A stretch of DNA of 64,000 nucleotides from Streptomyces sp. DH24 (GTDB lineage: Bacteria > Actinomycetota > Actinomycetes > Streptomycetales > Streptomycetaceae), in assembly GCF_029813775.1 (NCBI RefSeq), contig NZ_JARVKW010000015.1, positions 1 through 64,000 on the forward strand, written 5' to 3'. Below the pieces are notes generated by a model that made no database searches, was not told the origin of the DNA, and saw only the letters and a list, made by a program, of their open reading frames with translations. This document shows positions 32,466 through 40,967 of the stretch, piece after piece. A program made the position numbers and the translations under genes. Within the stretch, counting starts at the first letter, position 1. Every line of letters starts with the position of its first letter.

Positions 32466-33875
32466 TCAGCCGCCGCGGGTCCACAGCTGGTTGGTGCCTC
32501 CGTTGCAGGTGTGCGTGATCAGAGGCGCGGAGTTGGCGGTGGATCCGCCGGACACGTCCAGGCACTCGCCGGTCGCACGGGACCGGACGGTCACATAGCC
32601 GCCGGTGCTCGTCACGGACCACTGCTGGGCGGCCGAGGCGGTGCAGTTCTCCTGCGTGACGGTGGTCGCGTTCTCCTGCACGCACAGGGAGCTGTTGCGC
32701 ACCATCAGCTGGTGGTGGCCGTCGCCGACGGACTTGAACCAGTACCTCTGGTTCCCGCCGCCGTTGCAGTCGTACTGCTTGATCTGGGCGCCCTGCCACA
32801 GCGACTGGCTCGTGACGTCGGCGCACCGGCCGCTGTGCCGGGCGATCAGCGTCTGGTACGTGGCGCTCGTGCCGCCGACGGTTCCGGCGGCCGTGTCGAC
32901 GGTGACCTCCGGATACCAGGACATGGACAGCGTGGTGGAGCTGGGGAACGTCAGCGGCAGCCATACGTAGCGGGAGTCGTTGACGGTGCCTCCGAAGGAG
33001 TTGCCCCAGCGGTCGCCGACGTAGAGGTACGACGTGCCCGTGGATCCCTGCACCGGTAGAACGTATGCGGTCTGCGATCCGTAGGCCGTGGAGTCGCCGA
33101 CGTTCCTCATCGCCGACCAGGGGCCGGCGAGCGAGGTCGCCGTGGCGTACTGCTGCTGGTTGGGGTTCCAGCCGGTGGCGCCCGACGTCAGCATGAAGTA
33201 CACGCCGTCGCGCTTGAAGAGGGCGGGCGCCTCGCGGTGCCCGCCCGGCCAGGGGTTGGCCACCAGGCTCGCGACGCCGGTGTAGTCGGCGGTCAGCCGG
33301 TAGATGTGCAGGTCGTAGTTCTCGCGGGCGGCGGACACCATGTAGCCGGCGCCGTCGGTGTCGGTGAACACCGTGATGTCGCGCGACATGTGCTGCCCGA
33401 GCGGCCGGAAGCTGCCGCGGTAGGCGTAGTTCCCGTCGACGGTGTCGGAGACGGCGACGGCGGCGCGGGCCTCGCTGTAGTCGGCGCCGTTCTCCTTGTG
33501 CATCCACATGACGAACTTGCCGGTGGCCGCGTTGTACATCACCTTCGGGCGCTCGATGTTGGCGGTGGCCAGCTCGGGCGCGCTGGACTGGGTGAGGACG
33601 TGGTTGCGGAACTCCCAGTTCTTGAGGTCGGTGGAGCGGTAGGCGTCGACGTACCGGAAGGTGTTGTCGGCGTTGCGGTGCTCGCCGAACCAGTAGTAGT
33701 ACGCGCCGACCTTGAGCAGGCCGCCGCCGTGCGCGTGGACGGGACGACCCGAGGTGTCCGTGAACTGCGTACCGTTGGTGACCGTCTGCGGCGCCGCCTG
33801 CGCCTGGCCCGCACCGGCGAGGGCGCCGGACAGGGCGAGGCACAGGGCGAGCAGGACCGCGTGGACGCGCCTCAT
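32466..33875 (-). CDS. secreted GH43 exo-galactanase-like enzyme with CBM13
   Basis: 469 residues. Signal peptide (LLALCLALSGALAGAGQAQA), then a five-bladed GH43 domain of the exo-beta-1,3-galactanase type (VHAHGGGLLKVGAYYYWFGE; ERPKVMYN; GHREAPALFK), and a ricin-type CBM13 (about 340 to 469) with repeated Q-x-W (NQRYWF, AQQWSV, NQLWTR). It probably trims arabinogalactan side chains. The canonical base Asp at the start of blade 1 is not obvious, as is known for GH43_24. The ATG follows the upstream stop after one base, so the two GH43 genes are coupled. Confidence 0.85.
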   Translation of the reverse strand: MRRVHAVLLALCLALSGALAGAGQAQAAPQTVTNGTQFTDTSGRPVHAHGGGLLKVGAYYYWFGEHRNADNTFRYVDAYRSTDLKNWEFRNHVLTQSSAPELATANIERPKVMYNAATGKFVMWMHKENGADYSEARAAVAVSDTVDGNYAYRGSFRPLGQHMSRDITVFTDTDGAGYMVSAARENYDLHIYRLTADYTGVASLVANPWPGGHREAPALFKRDGVYFMLTSGATGWNPNQQQYATATSLAGPWSAMRNVGDSTAYGSQTAYVLPVQGSTGTSYLYVGDRWGNSFGGTVNDSRYVWLPLTFPSSTTLSMSWYPEVTVDTAAGTVGGTSATYQTLIARHSGRCADVTSQSLWQGAQIKQYDCNGGGNQRYWFKSVGDGHHQLMVRNSSLCVQENATTVTQENCTASAAQQWSVTSTGGYVTVRSRATGECLDVSGGSTANSAPLITHTCNGGTNQLWTRGG

Positions 33876-33876
33876 G

Positions 33877-34968
33877 TCACGCGCCCTCCCTCGCCGCGGC
33901 GGCGGGCGCCGTGTCGGCGACGGGTATGCCGAAGTCCGGGGTGCCGTCGGGTTTCCAGCCGAGCGTCTGGACGCGGGTGTGGCGGTTCGGGTCGTGCAGC
34001 GGGTCGCCGTCGATCTCCTTGTACTGGCGGGCGTGGTAGACGAGGACGTCGGTGCGGCCGTCCTCGGCGACCGTGAAGCAGTTGTGGCCGGGGCCGTACT
34101 GCTTGGTCGTGTCGTTGCTGGTGAAGACCGGGGTGGGCGACTTGGACCAGTTGGCGGGGTTCATGATGTCGCTGTCGGCGTCGGCGGTGAGCAGGCCGAG
34201 GCAGTAGTTGGCGTCGGTGGCGCTCGCCGAATACGACATGAAGAGGCGGCCGTTGCGGGCGATCACCGAGGCGCCCTCGTTGACCTTGTAGCCGATGCAC
34301 TCCCAGTCGTATTCCGGCGTCGACAACCGCACCTGGGGGCCCGTCAGGGTCCAGGGGTTCGCCATTCTCGACAGCCACAGGGCGGTGTTGTTGTCCATGC
34401 CGGGCTCGTGCTGGGCCCAGGCGAGGTAGCGGGTGCCGCGGTGGGTGAAGGTGGTGGCGTCGAGGGAGAAGGTCTCCCAGGCCGTCTTCAGCTGGCCCTT
34501 CTCCACCCAACGGCCCTGGAACGGGTTGGCATTGGAGTTCTCCAGCACCCAGATGCGGATGGCCCAGACGTCCTCGGCGGGCGCGGCGGCGAAGTAGATG
34601 TACCACTTGCCGTCGATGCGGTGGATCTCCGGCGCCCAGATGTGCGCGCCCATGGCGCCCGTGGCGTGCTTGCGCCAGATCACGGACTCCCCGGCGGTCG
34701 CGAGGCCGTTCAGGGTCCGGGAGCGGCGCAGGACGATGCGGTCGTACTCGGGGGCGGTCGCCGTGTAGTAGTAGAAGCCGTCGGTGTGACGGTGGATGTG
34801 CGGGTCGGCGCGGTTCAGGACGAGCGGGTTCACGTACGGCGCTGCTTTCGGGGACGGGGTGGCCGCCCGGGCGACTCCGGGGACCGCGGCCAGGGCGCCG
34901 GCGGCTGCGGCACCCTTCAGCAGCAGTCTGCGGCTGGGGACTTCGGGCAGATCGTGCGCGCGGCTCAT
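33877..34968 (-). CDS. Tat-exported GH43 glycosidase
   Basis: 363 residues. A twin-arginine signal (PSRRLLLKGAAAAGALAAV) starts the protein. The GH43 propeller shows ADPHIHRHTDGFYYYTAT (base Asp), HIWAPEIHRIDGKWYIYFAA, NEGASVIARNGRLFMSYSAS (acid Glu) and QYGPGHNCF. It likely releases arabinose or related sugars from pectic side chains. ATG 34968 is preferred over 35031 because it begins the Tat signal and has GAGAGG upstream. First gene of the two-gene GH43 unit. Confidence 0.88.
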   Translation of the reverse strand: MSRAHDLPEVPSRRLLLKGAAAAGALAAVPGVARAATPSPKAAPYVNPLVLNRADPHIHRHTDGFYYYTATAPEYDRIVLRRSRTLNGLATAGESVIWRKHATGAMGAHIWAPEIHRIDGKWYIYFAAAPAEDVWAIRIWVLENSNANPFQGRWVEKGQLKTAWETFSLDATTFTHRGTRYLAWAQHEPGMDNNTALWLSRMANPWTLTGPQVRLSTPEYDWECIGYKVNEGASVIARNGRLFMSYSASATDANYCLGLLTADADSDIMNPANWSKSPTPVFTSNDTTKQYGPGHNCFTVAEDGRTDVLVYHARQYKEIDGDPLHDPNRHTRVQTLGWKPDGTPDFGIPVADTAPAAAAREGA

Positions 34969-35017
34969 GCGGCCTGCCTCTCGGTGGGGGCGTGCGGGCT
35001 CGTTCAGAATGTCCGTG

Positions 35018-35045
35018 ATTTCGAACAACATCTGTCATTCCGAAC
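35018..35045. promoter_or_regulatory. direct repeats ATTTCGAAC / ATTCCGAAC before GH43 genes
   Basis: Two related nonamers start 19 bases apart (35018 and 35037), about two helical turns. They lie 50 to 77 bases upstream of the GH43 start and could be a regulator site different from the AAGCGCTT operators. Confidence 0.35.
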
Positions 35046-35157
35046 GCCGAAAAGGTACGGCCGAGGCGGGGGGAGGTCAACGGGGTGTGCCGAGGTACCC
35101 GTGCGGAGGCCGTGGCGGGCCGCCGCCCGGCGGTGGCCCGTCGACTACCGTCGTCGC

Positions 35158-36096
35158 ATGACCGGCACGCCCACCCTCCTCGAAGCCCTCACCGCCTGGA
35201 CGGTCGTCCTCGACGGCGGGATGTCCAACCAGCTCGAGTCGGCCGGGCACGACCTCGGCGACGAGCTCTGGTCGGCGCGGCTGCTCGCCGACCGGCCCGA
35301 GGCGATCACCGAGGCGCACCTCGCCTACTTCGAGGCGGGCGCGGACGTGGCGATCACCGCCAGCTACCAGGCCACGTACGAAGGTTTCGCGCACCGCGGC
35401 ATCGACCGCGCCCGCACCACCGAACTCCTCGCCCTCAGCGTCGGGTCGGCCCGCGAGGCGGCCCGCCGGGCCCGGGCCGGCGGCGCCACGCGCCCCTTGT
35501 GGGTGGCGGCCTCGGTCGGCCCCTACGGGGCGATGCTCGCGGACGGCTCCGAGTACCGGGGCCGGTACGGCCTGACCGTCGATGAGCTGGAGCGCTTCCA
35601 CCGCCCGCGCGTCGAGACGCTGGCCGCCGCAGGTCCCGACGTCCTCGCCCTGGAGACGGTGCCCGACGCGGACGAGGCCGAGGCGCTGCTGCGGGCGGTG
35701 CGCGGGGCGGGGGTGCCGGCCTGGCTGTCGTACACGGTCGACGGGGACCGCACCCGCGCCGGGCAGCCGCTGGAGGAGGCCTTCGGCCTGGCCGCCGACG
35801 CGGACGAGGTGATCGCGGTCGGCGTCAACTGCTGCGCGCCCGGGGACGCGCGGACGGCGATCGAGACGGCGGCCCGCGTCACCGGCAAGCCGGTCGTGGC
35901 CTACCCCAACAGCGGCGAGTCCTGGGACGCCACCGCCCGCTCCTGGACCGGCCGCACCACCTTCACGCCCGATCAGGTCAGGACCTGGCACGCCGCCGGC
36001 GCCCGCCTGATCGGCGGCTGCTGCCGGGTGGGGCCGGAGGCGATCGCGGGGATCGCCCAGGTGCTGGCGGGGGCACGAGAGGCGCGGGGCCGGTAG
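35158..36096 (+). CDS. mmuM: homocysteine S-methyltransferase
   Basis: 312 residues, TIM barrel. The zinc cysteines are in GVNCCAP and GGCCRVG, and the substrate segments are VLDGGMSNQLE and ITASYQATYEGF. It methylates homocysteine with S-methylmethionine or SAM to give methionine. A TACCGT box six bases before ATG 35158 suggests a leaderless transcript. Unlinked to the sulfur operon, but of related metabolism. Confidence 0.92.
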   Translation: MTGTPTLLEALTAWTVVLDGGMSNQLESAGHDLGDELWSARLLADRPEAITEAHLAYFEAGADVAITASYQATYEGFAHRGIDRARTTELLALSVGSAREAARRARAGGATRPLWVAASVGPYGAMLADGSEYRGRYGLTVDELERFHRPRVETLAAAGPDVLALETVPDADEAEALLRAVRGAGVPAWLSYTVDGDRTRAGQPLEEAFGLAADADEVIAVGVNCCAPGDARTAIETAARVTGKPVVAYPNSGESWDATARSWTGRTTFTPDQVRTWHAAGARLIGGCCRVGPEAIAGIAQVLAGAREARGR

Positions 36097-36465
36097 GCGG
36101 TACGGGGCGGGCGGCGGCTGTCGGCGCGCAGGGGCGGCCGGTCGGTCAGGGCGGGCCGGTCAGGGCGGGTCGGCCGCGTCGGCCGCGCCGGGTCATTGGG
36201 GGCGGCCGGGGCGAGTCGCCCCGGGTCGGGCCGGGTCGGCCGTGTCGGGTTCCCCGGGTGGGGTCGGGTCAGTCGGGGCAGCCGGGGCGGGTCGAGTCGC
36301 CCGGGGCGGCCGGGTCGGGCCGGGCGGCCGGGGCGGGCCGGGCGGCCGGGGCGGGTCGCCCGGGTCGGGGCGCCTGAGTCGGGGCGGCCGGGTCGGTACG
36401 AGTCAGTCGAGGCAGCCGGGTCGGGCCAGGCCGCCCGGGTCGGCCGCCTCGGCGCCAGGTCGGCG
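36097..36465. repeat. G-rich low-complexity intergenic region
   Basis: 369 bases between convergent genes, made largely of variations on GGGTCGGCC and GGGGCGGCC. Copies are irregular and no fixed period holds through. No terminator hairpin stands out within it. Confidence 0.7.
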
Positions 36466-38046
36466 TCAGGGGCGTCGCAGTGCGCCGGAGCGCCGCAACC
36501 GGCCTATCACCGAGCGGAGTTCGGCGGCCCGGCCCTCGGTGTCCTCGCCTCGGGTCTGGGCGGGGGCCGCCTGCCGCAGGATGCTGTCGGCCGTCCACAC
36601 GGCGTATTCGCGATCCCGTGGACCGAAGACCGTATGCGGTATACCGTCGCCGAACATCCGTACAGGGTGCGTACTGTCCCAGCGGTCCCAACCCGGGTCG
36701 CCGTCCGTGGCGAAGCGGACCCAGGCCGCGTGCATGGCCTCGGCCAGTTCCCGCGGCGGGTCCTCGCCCGCCAGCCGGGCCGACTCGGGCGTCGCGCCCG
36801 TCTCGAACACGAAGCCGAGCTCCAGGGCGTGGCAGGCGCCGAGGCCGGGCCGGCCGGAGGGCCAGGCGAACTCGTAGACGTACGACGCCTCCCGGCGCCC
36901 GTCGGCCAGGCGGTGCAGCGGGACGCGCAGCAGGTGGTCGGTGACCATCTGGCCGACGATCTCGGCGGCGCCTGCGTCGGGGTTCAGGTCACGGTAGGCG
37001 CGCGGCACATCGGGACCGCAGCGGCAGCGGGCACGGGCACCGGCCAGGGCGAACGAGCCGAGCCGGTCGACGCGTTCGAGCAGCCCGCCGGGCACCAGCC
37101 ACAGCCGGTACTCGTCCCGGGTCCAGCCCATGAGCAGGTCGACGCCACGGGCCGCGCCGCCCTCGGTGAGCGCCTCCAGCGGGTCGCGCGGCACGACGTC
37201 GCCGTCGACGACGATGCCGAAGGCGGGCCCGCCGAGGACGGGGCTGCTGAGCCTGCCGACCTCGGCCTGGGTGCGCAGCAGCAGGTCGCGGTCGACGGCT
37301 GCGAACGCCTCGGCGGTGGCGGGCACCTTCAGCCGGGCCGCCATGCGGCGCACCACGCGCCGTACCTTGTCGCGTTCGGCGGCCTCGGGGGCGCCGCTCT
37401 GCAGGACGGCCCGCCGCACCAGGCCCCGGGTCTGCGGCGCGGCGAGCAGGGCGCCGATACTGATGGCTCCGGCGGACTGGCCGAACAGGGTGATCCGGTC
37501 GGGGTCGCCGCCGAAGGCGCCGATCGCCTCGCGCACCCAGGTGAGGGCGGCGATCTGGTCGCGCAGCCCGGCGTTGGCGGGAGCGTCCGGGAAGAGGCCG
37601 TAGCCCTCCACGCCGAGGCGGTGGTTGAGCGAGACGCAGACGACGCCGTCGCGGGCGAAGGCGCGTCCGTCGTACACCGGGACGGCGGACGAGCCGCGGG
37701 TCAGGGCGCCGCCGTGCAGCCAGACCATGACGGGGAGCCGGGCGGCGGGGTCGGGGCCGGGGGTCCAGACGTTGAGGTTGAGGCAGTCGTCGCCCGGCAG
37801 GACGGGGTCGGAGAGGTACTGCGCGAAGGCCTCCGAGTACGGCGGCTTGGGTGCCGTCGGGCCGAAGGCGCCGGCGTCGCGGACGCCGTCCCAGAGCTCG
37901 GGCGGCACGGGCGGCCGGAACCGGCGGGGGCCGAAGGGGGGTGCCGCGTACGGGATGCCGCGGAAGACGGCGGTGCCCTGTTCGTACCGGCCGCGCACCG
38001 CCCCGTACGGGGTCCTCACCACGGGGTCCGTCCGGTCCGCCGTCAT
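36466..38046 (-). CDS. type B carboxylesterase
   Basis: 526 residues, alpha/beta hydrolase of the cholinesterase group, no signal peptide. Landmarks are FRGIPYAAPPFGPRRF, EDCLNLNVWTP-like GDDCLNLNVWTP, oxyanion WLHGGALTRG, GLRDQIAALTWVREAI and the nucleophile elbow FGQSAGA, where the usual GESAG has Gln for Glu. The catalytic His is in ACHALELGFVFE. ATG 38046 has GGGAG upstream. The operator at 38163 lies between it and the divergent lacI gene, so acyl groups on plant glycans are possible substrates. Confidence 0.87.
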   Translation of the reverse strand: MTADRTDPVVRTPYGAVRGRYEQGTAVFRGIPYAAPPFGPRRFRPPVPPELWDGVRDAGAFGPTAPKPPYSEAFAQYLSDPVLPGDDCLNLNVWTPGPDPAARLPVMVWLHGGALTRGSSAVPVYDGRAFARDGVVCVSLNHRLGVEGYGLFPDAPANAGLRDQIAALTWVREAIGAFGGDPDRITLFGQSAGAISIGALLAAPQTRGLVRRAVLQSGAPEAAERDKVRRVVRRMAARLKVPATAEAFAAVDRDLLLRTQAEVGRLSSPVLGGPAFGIVVDGDVVPRDPLEALTEGGAARGVDLLMGWTRDEYRLWLVPGGLLERVDRLGSFALAGARARCRCGPDVPRAYRDLNPDAGAAEIVGQMVTDHLLRVPLHRLADGRREASYVYEFAWPSGRPGLGACHALELGFVFETGATPESARLAGEDPPRELAEAMHAAWVRFATDGDPGWDRWDSTHPVRMFGDGIPHTVFGPRDREYAVWTADSILRQAAPAQTRGEDTEGRAAELRSVIGRLRRSGALRRP

Positions 38047-38080
38047 CCGCCCACCAGCTCCCTCGCCCGCGCTCGTCGTG

Positions 38081-38096
38081 GTTTCGAAAGTTTTAC
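38081..38096. promoter_or_regulatory. TTTCGAAAG motif in the esterase/lacI intergenic region
   Basis: GTTTCGAAAGTTTTAC here, and GTCGAAACTTTCCC at 38224-38237 in opposite sense, contain CGAAA-type half sites like those known for xylan and xylose regulators of Streptomyces. They flank the AAGCGCTT operator. Function is inferred only. Confidence 0.35.
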
Positions 38097-38162
38097 CCGC
38101 CGCGCCCCCGTCGATCCCGGTGCCTTCCCCTCTCTTCCCGCCGCGTTGCCGCACACCTACAG

Positions 38163-38178
38163 TAGGAAGCGCTTTCTA
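38163..38178. promoter_or_regulatory. LacI-type operator, near-perfect palindrome
   Basis: TAGGAAGCGCTTTCTA is a 16-bp palindrome with one mismatched pair and a central CpG, typical of LacI/GalR binding sites. It lies between the divergent esterase and lacI genes, so it could control both. Confidence 0.7.
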
Positions 38179-38271
38179 CCGCTCGGTCCGCGATCGCGGC
38201 ACAGCCGAGCGGCCACTGCGCTGGTCGAAACTTTCCCAGGCCCTCGGGCGGGCCGGAGAGGTGGCTTCCCG

Positions 38272-39336
38272 ATGGTCCGTACCGGGAGTGCGAGCACGGC
38301 TGCGGGGCCGACCCTCGCGGTCGTGGCCCGCGAGGCGGGCGTGTCCGTGCCCACCGCGTCCAAGGTGGTCAACGGCCGGGAGGACGTCGCTCCCGAGACC
38401 CGCCGCCGGGTCGCGGAGGCGCTGGAGCGGCTCGGCTACGTGCGCCGGCCCCGGTTCGACATGGCCAAGGCGCCCCGGCTCGTCGATCTCGTGGTGCACT
38501 CGCTGGAGAGCTCCTGGTCGGGCGCCGTGCTGCATGGTGTGGAGGAGGCGGCCCACGACGCGGGTCTGGAGGTGGTCGTCTCGGCGGGCCTGGCCCGGAC
38601 GCGGGGCGGACGCCCGGAGCGGGGCTGGCTGGACAAGCTGGTGGCGCGCGGGTCGTCCGGGGCGCTGTTCAATCTGGCCGAGCTGAGCGAGTCGCAGTAC
38701 GCGTGGCTGGAGCAGCACCGCATCCCGTTCGTGATGATCGACCCGGTCGCGGAGCCGCCGGCGGGCGTGGTGTCGGTGGGCGCGGCGAACTGGCAGGGCG
38801 GGGTGACCGCGACGGAGCATCTGCTGGCGCTGGGGCACGAGCGGATCGCCGTGCTCGCCGGGCACCGGCGCAAGATGTGCAGCGGCGCACGGGTCGCCGG
38901 TTACCGCTCGGCGCTCACCGCGGCGGGTGTGCGGCACCGCGCGGAGTACGTCCGGCACGCCGGGTTCGAAGAGTCCGTGGCGCGGCGCCGGATGCTGGAG
39001 CTCCTCGATCTGCCGGAGCCGCCGACGGCGGTGTTCGCCTGCTCGGACCGGATGGCGCTCGGGGTGTACGAGGCGCTGGCCGAGCGGGGGCTGCGGGTGC
39101 CGGACGACGTGAGCGTGGTCGGTTTCGACGACCTGCCCGAGGCCCGCTGGGTGAGTCCCGCCCTGACCACGGTGCGGCAGCCGCTGGCGGAGATGGCGGC
39201 CACGGCGTTGCGGCTGCTGGTCCGCATGATGGACGGCAACCGGCCGGAGGGCACCCGCACGGAACTGTCGACCCGGCTGGTGGAGCGGGCGAGCACGGCC
39301 CCACCTGCTGACCGGCCGCCGCGCGGGCGGAGCTAG
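38272..39336 (+). CDS. LacI family transcriptional regulator
   Basis: 354 residues. The N-terminal HTH (LAVVAREAGVSVPTASKVVN) and hinge helix (APETRRRVAEALERLGY) are followed by a periplasmic-binding type sensor domain (FACSDRMALGVYEALAERG, VVGFDDLPEARW, LTTVRQPLAEM). The Val-Pro in recognition helix VSVPTASKVVN suits AAGCGCTT half sites. Three such sites in the window lie near aldO, the acetylesterase and this gene, so it probably controls plant polysaccharide use and itself. ATG 38272 has GGAGAGG upstream. Confidence 0.9.
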   Translation: MVRTGSASTAAGPTLAVVAREAGVSVPTASKVVNGREDVAPETRRRVAEALERLGYVRRPRFDMAKAPRLVDLVVHSLESSWSGAVLHGVEEAAHDAGLEVVVSAGLARTRGGRPERGWLDKLVARGSSGALFNLAELSESQYAWLEQHRIPFVMIDPVAEPPAGVVSVGAANWQGGVTATEHLLALGHERIAVLAGHRRKMCSGARVAGYRSALTAAGVRHRAEYVRHAGFEESVARRRMLELLDLPEPPTAVFACSDRMALGVYEALAERGLRVPDDVSVVGFDDLPEARWVSPALTTVRQPLAEMAATALRLLVRMMDGNRPEGTRTELSTRLVERASTAPPADRPPRGRS

Positions 39337-39416
39337 GCTGGCGGTCGCCCGGTCGGCCGGCCGGAGACGGCAGCCGGCGACGGGCGGCACGCACTCCCTC
39401 GACAGAGGATCGGAAC

Positions 39417-39932
39417 ATGCAGGCCGCAAGCCCTCCAGCGAGCAGGTGGCGCAAGAAGCCCGGCCTCGGCGCGTGGATCGCCCTCGCGGTCGTCGTGGCC
39501 GCGGTGGTCGTCGGTCTGCTGGTCGTCGACAGTCACCGGATCTCCGCCGCCCCGCACGCCGGCGACCCGAAGTGCGAGAAAGTCCTCTCGCGCGTCCCCG
39601 ACGACATCCCGGGCATGTCGCGCGACTGGGCGATCGGGGACGCCGTCGCCTCCTGGGGCGGCCGGGCGGCGGTGCTGCGCTGCGGCGCGGAGGAACTCCC
39701 CCCGAACGTCAATCTGTGCGTCACGGTCGACGGCGTCGACTGGGTCCTGGACGAGACGCGCCTGAAGGAGGACGGCGTGAGCGTCCTGAGGACGTACGGC
39801 CGCTCCCCCGCCGTCGAGTTCACGTACACGGGGTCGCGCTCGGAGGTGGGCGGCATCCTGACCGAGCTGAACCGCACCGTCGACTGGATCCCGCAGCAGC
39901 GGCAGTGCATCGGCCTGCAGGACGCCCTGTAG
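39417..39932 (+). CDS. DUF3515 family membrane protein
   Basis: 171 residues with one N-terminal membrane anchor (GAWIALAVVVAAVVVGLLVV) and an outside domain. The segment SWGGRAAVLRCGAEE and VDGVDWVLDE match DUF3515, a family of unknown role found beside division and lipid genes in actinomycetes. Paired cysteines are present. ATG 39417 has GAGGAT upstream. Confidence 0.75.
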   Translation: MQAASPPASRWRKKPGLGAWIALAVVVAAVVVGLLVVDSHRISAAPHAGDPKCEKVLSRVPDDIPGMSRDWAIGDAVASWGGRAAVLRCGAEELPPNVNLCVTVDGVDWVLDETRLKEDGVSVLRTYGRSPAVEFTYTGSRSEVGGILTELNRTVDWIPQQRQCIGLQDAL

Positions 39933-40118
39933 CCGCGGCCGGCCCCGAAGGCGCGCCGCGCTCGGTCCCGGCCACGCCCCGGAACCATGTCGCTGCGGCC
40001 CCGGCCACGCCCCGGAACGACGTCGCCCGGTCCCGTCCACGCGCCCCGGAGCCGCGCCGCGCAGTCGCCGCCACACCCCGGGCCGCGTGGGCGAAGTGAC
40101 GCCCCCGCCGCGCGTACC

Positions 40119-40162
40119 GCCTGCCGCCCGGGCCGGGCGACGCGCGGCAGGCGCCACTTCGC
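40119..40162. terminator. hairpin between convergent genes, repeated element
   Basis: GCCTGCCGC (40119-40127) pairs with GCGGCAGGC (40144-40152); outer arms GCGAAGTG (40091) and CACTTCGC (40155-40162) may extend it. The right side, 40142-40172, matches 49656-49686 at 28 of 31 bases. Confidence 0.6.
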
Positions 40163-40171
40163 GGACCCGGC

Positions 40172-40816
40172 CTAGCGGCGTGCCGCCCAGGTGATGCCGC
40201 CCAGCAGGTGGGAGCGGAAGTCGGGATCCCGGTACGCCTCGGAGGTGTGGCCCAGGGCCGTGTAGAAGACGCGGCCCCGGCCCTGCTCCCGGCACCAGGC
40301 GAGGGGATGGTCCTCGCCCATGCCGCCGCCCTCGTACGACGTCTCGTCGGCGCTGACGAGGACGCGCACCGCCGGGCGCGGGTTGGTGCGGAAGTCGTAC
40401 CACTCGTCGGTGAAGTGCCACACGGCCGGCAGGTGCCGGGTCGCCGGGTGGTCCCGGTCCTCGACCACGGCCTTGCCGGGCTGGAGGGCGGGGTGGCGGT
40501 CGAAGCGGGCGCCGAGCAGCTCGCCGTAGTGGGGCCAGTCGTACTCGGTGCAGGCCGCGGCGTGCACACCGACGAAACCGCCGCCGGCGTCGACGTACGC
40601 GGTGAGCCGGTCGCGGCCGGGCGGGGTCAGCACCTCGCCGCTGGTGGAGAGGAACACGACGGCGGCGAAGGCGTCCAGGGGCGCTTCGAGGGCCGCGGGG
40701 TCCTCGGTGGCGGTGACGTCGAAGTCGCCGAGGGTGCGCAGGGCGGCGACGGCGGCCGGGATGGAGTCGTGCCGGTAGTCGGTGGTCCGGGTGTAGACGA
40801 GGAGTCGGGGCGCCAT
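40172..40816 (-). CDS. ThuA-like domain protein
   Basis: 214 residues, class I glutamine amidotransferase-like fold of the ThuA family. Motifs YTRTTDYRHDSI, GGGFVGVHAAACTEYDWPHY, and GRGRVFYTALGHTSEAY are typical. ThuA proteins are tied to trehalose or keto-glycan metabolism; the biochemical role here is unknown. It is cytoplasmic by lack of a signal. Starts at ATG 40816 and diverges from the VOC gene. Confidence 0.88.
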   Translation of the reverse strand: MAPRLLVYTRTTDYRHDSIPAAVAALRTLGDFDVTATEDPAALEAPLDAFAAVVFLSTSGEVLTPPGRDRLTAYVDAGGGFVGVHAAACTEYDWPHYGELLGARFDRHPALQPGKAVVEDRDHPATRHLPAVWHFTDEWYDFRTNPRPAVRVLVSADETSYEGGGMGEDHPLAWCREQGRGRVFYTALGHTSEAYRDPDFRSHLLGGITWAARR

Positions 40817-40967
40817 GCCGCCGAGCCTATGCCGGTGACGCGGCGGCGCCCAGGGAGTCGATCATGGCGAAATTTTCGGCGGGCCCGGGGAAGTGCGCCA
40901 CGGTCACCGGCGGGGGTGCGTAGCCTCGGCGGCCAGGAAGGCGCCGGCAGCGACGGAGGCCGTGAAG

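Noticed and set aside
36097..36465. Possible origin or att site in G-rich spacer
   Set aside because: No DnaA boxes, tRNA end or integrase nearby; only irregular low-complexity repeats.
36196..38271. Long N-terminal extension of the lacI frame
   Set aside because: It crosses the G-rich repeat and the antisense of the carboxylesterase; the LacI domain begins at ATG 38272 with its own ribosome site.
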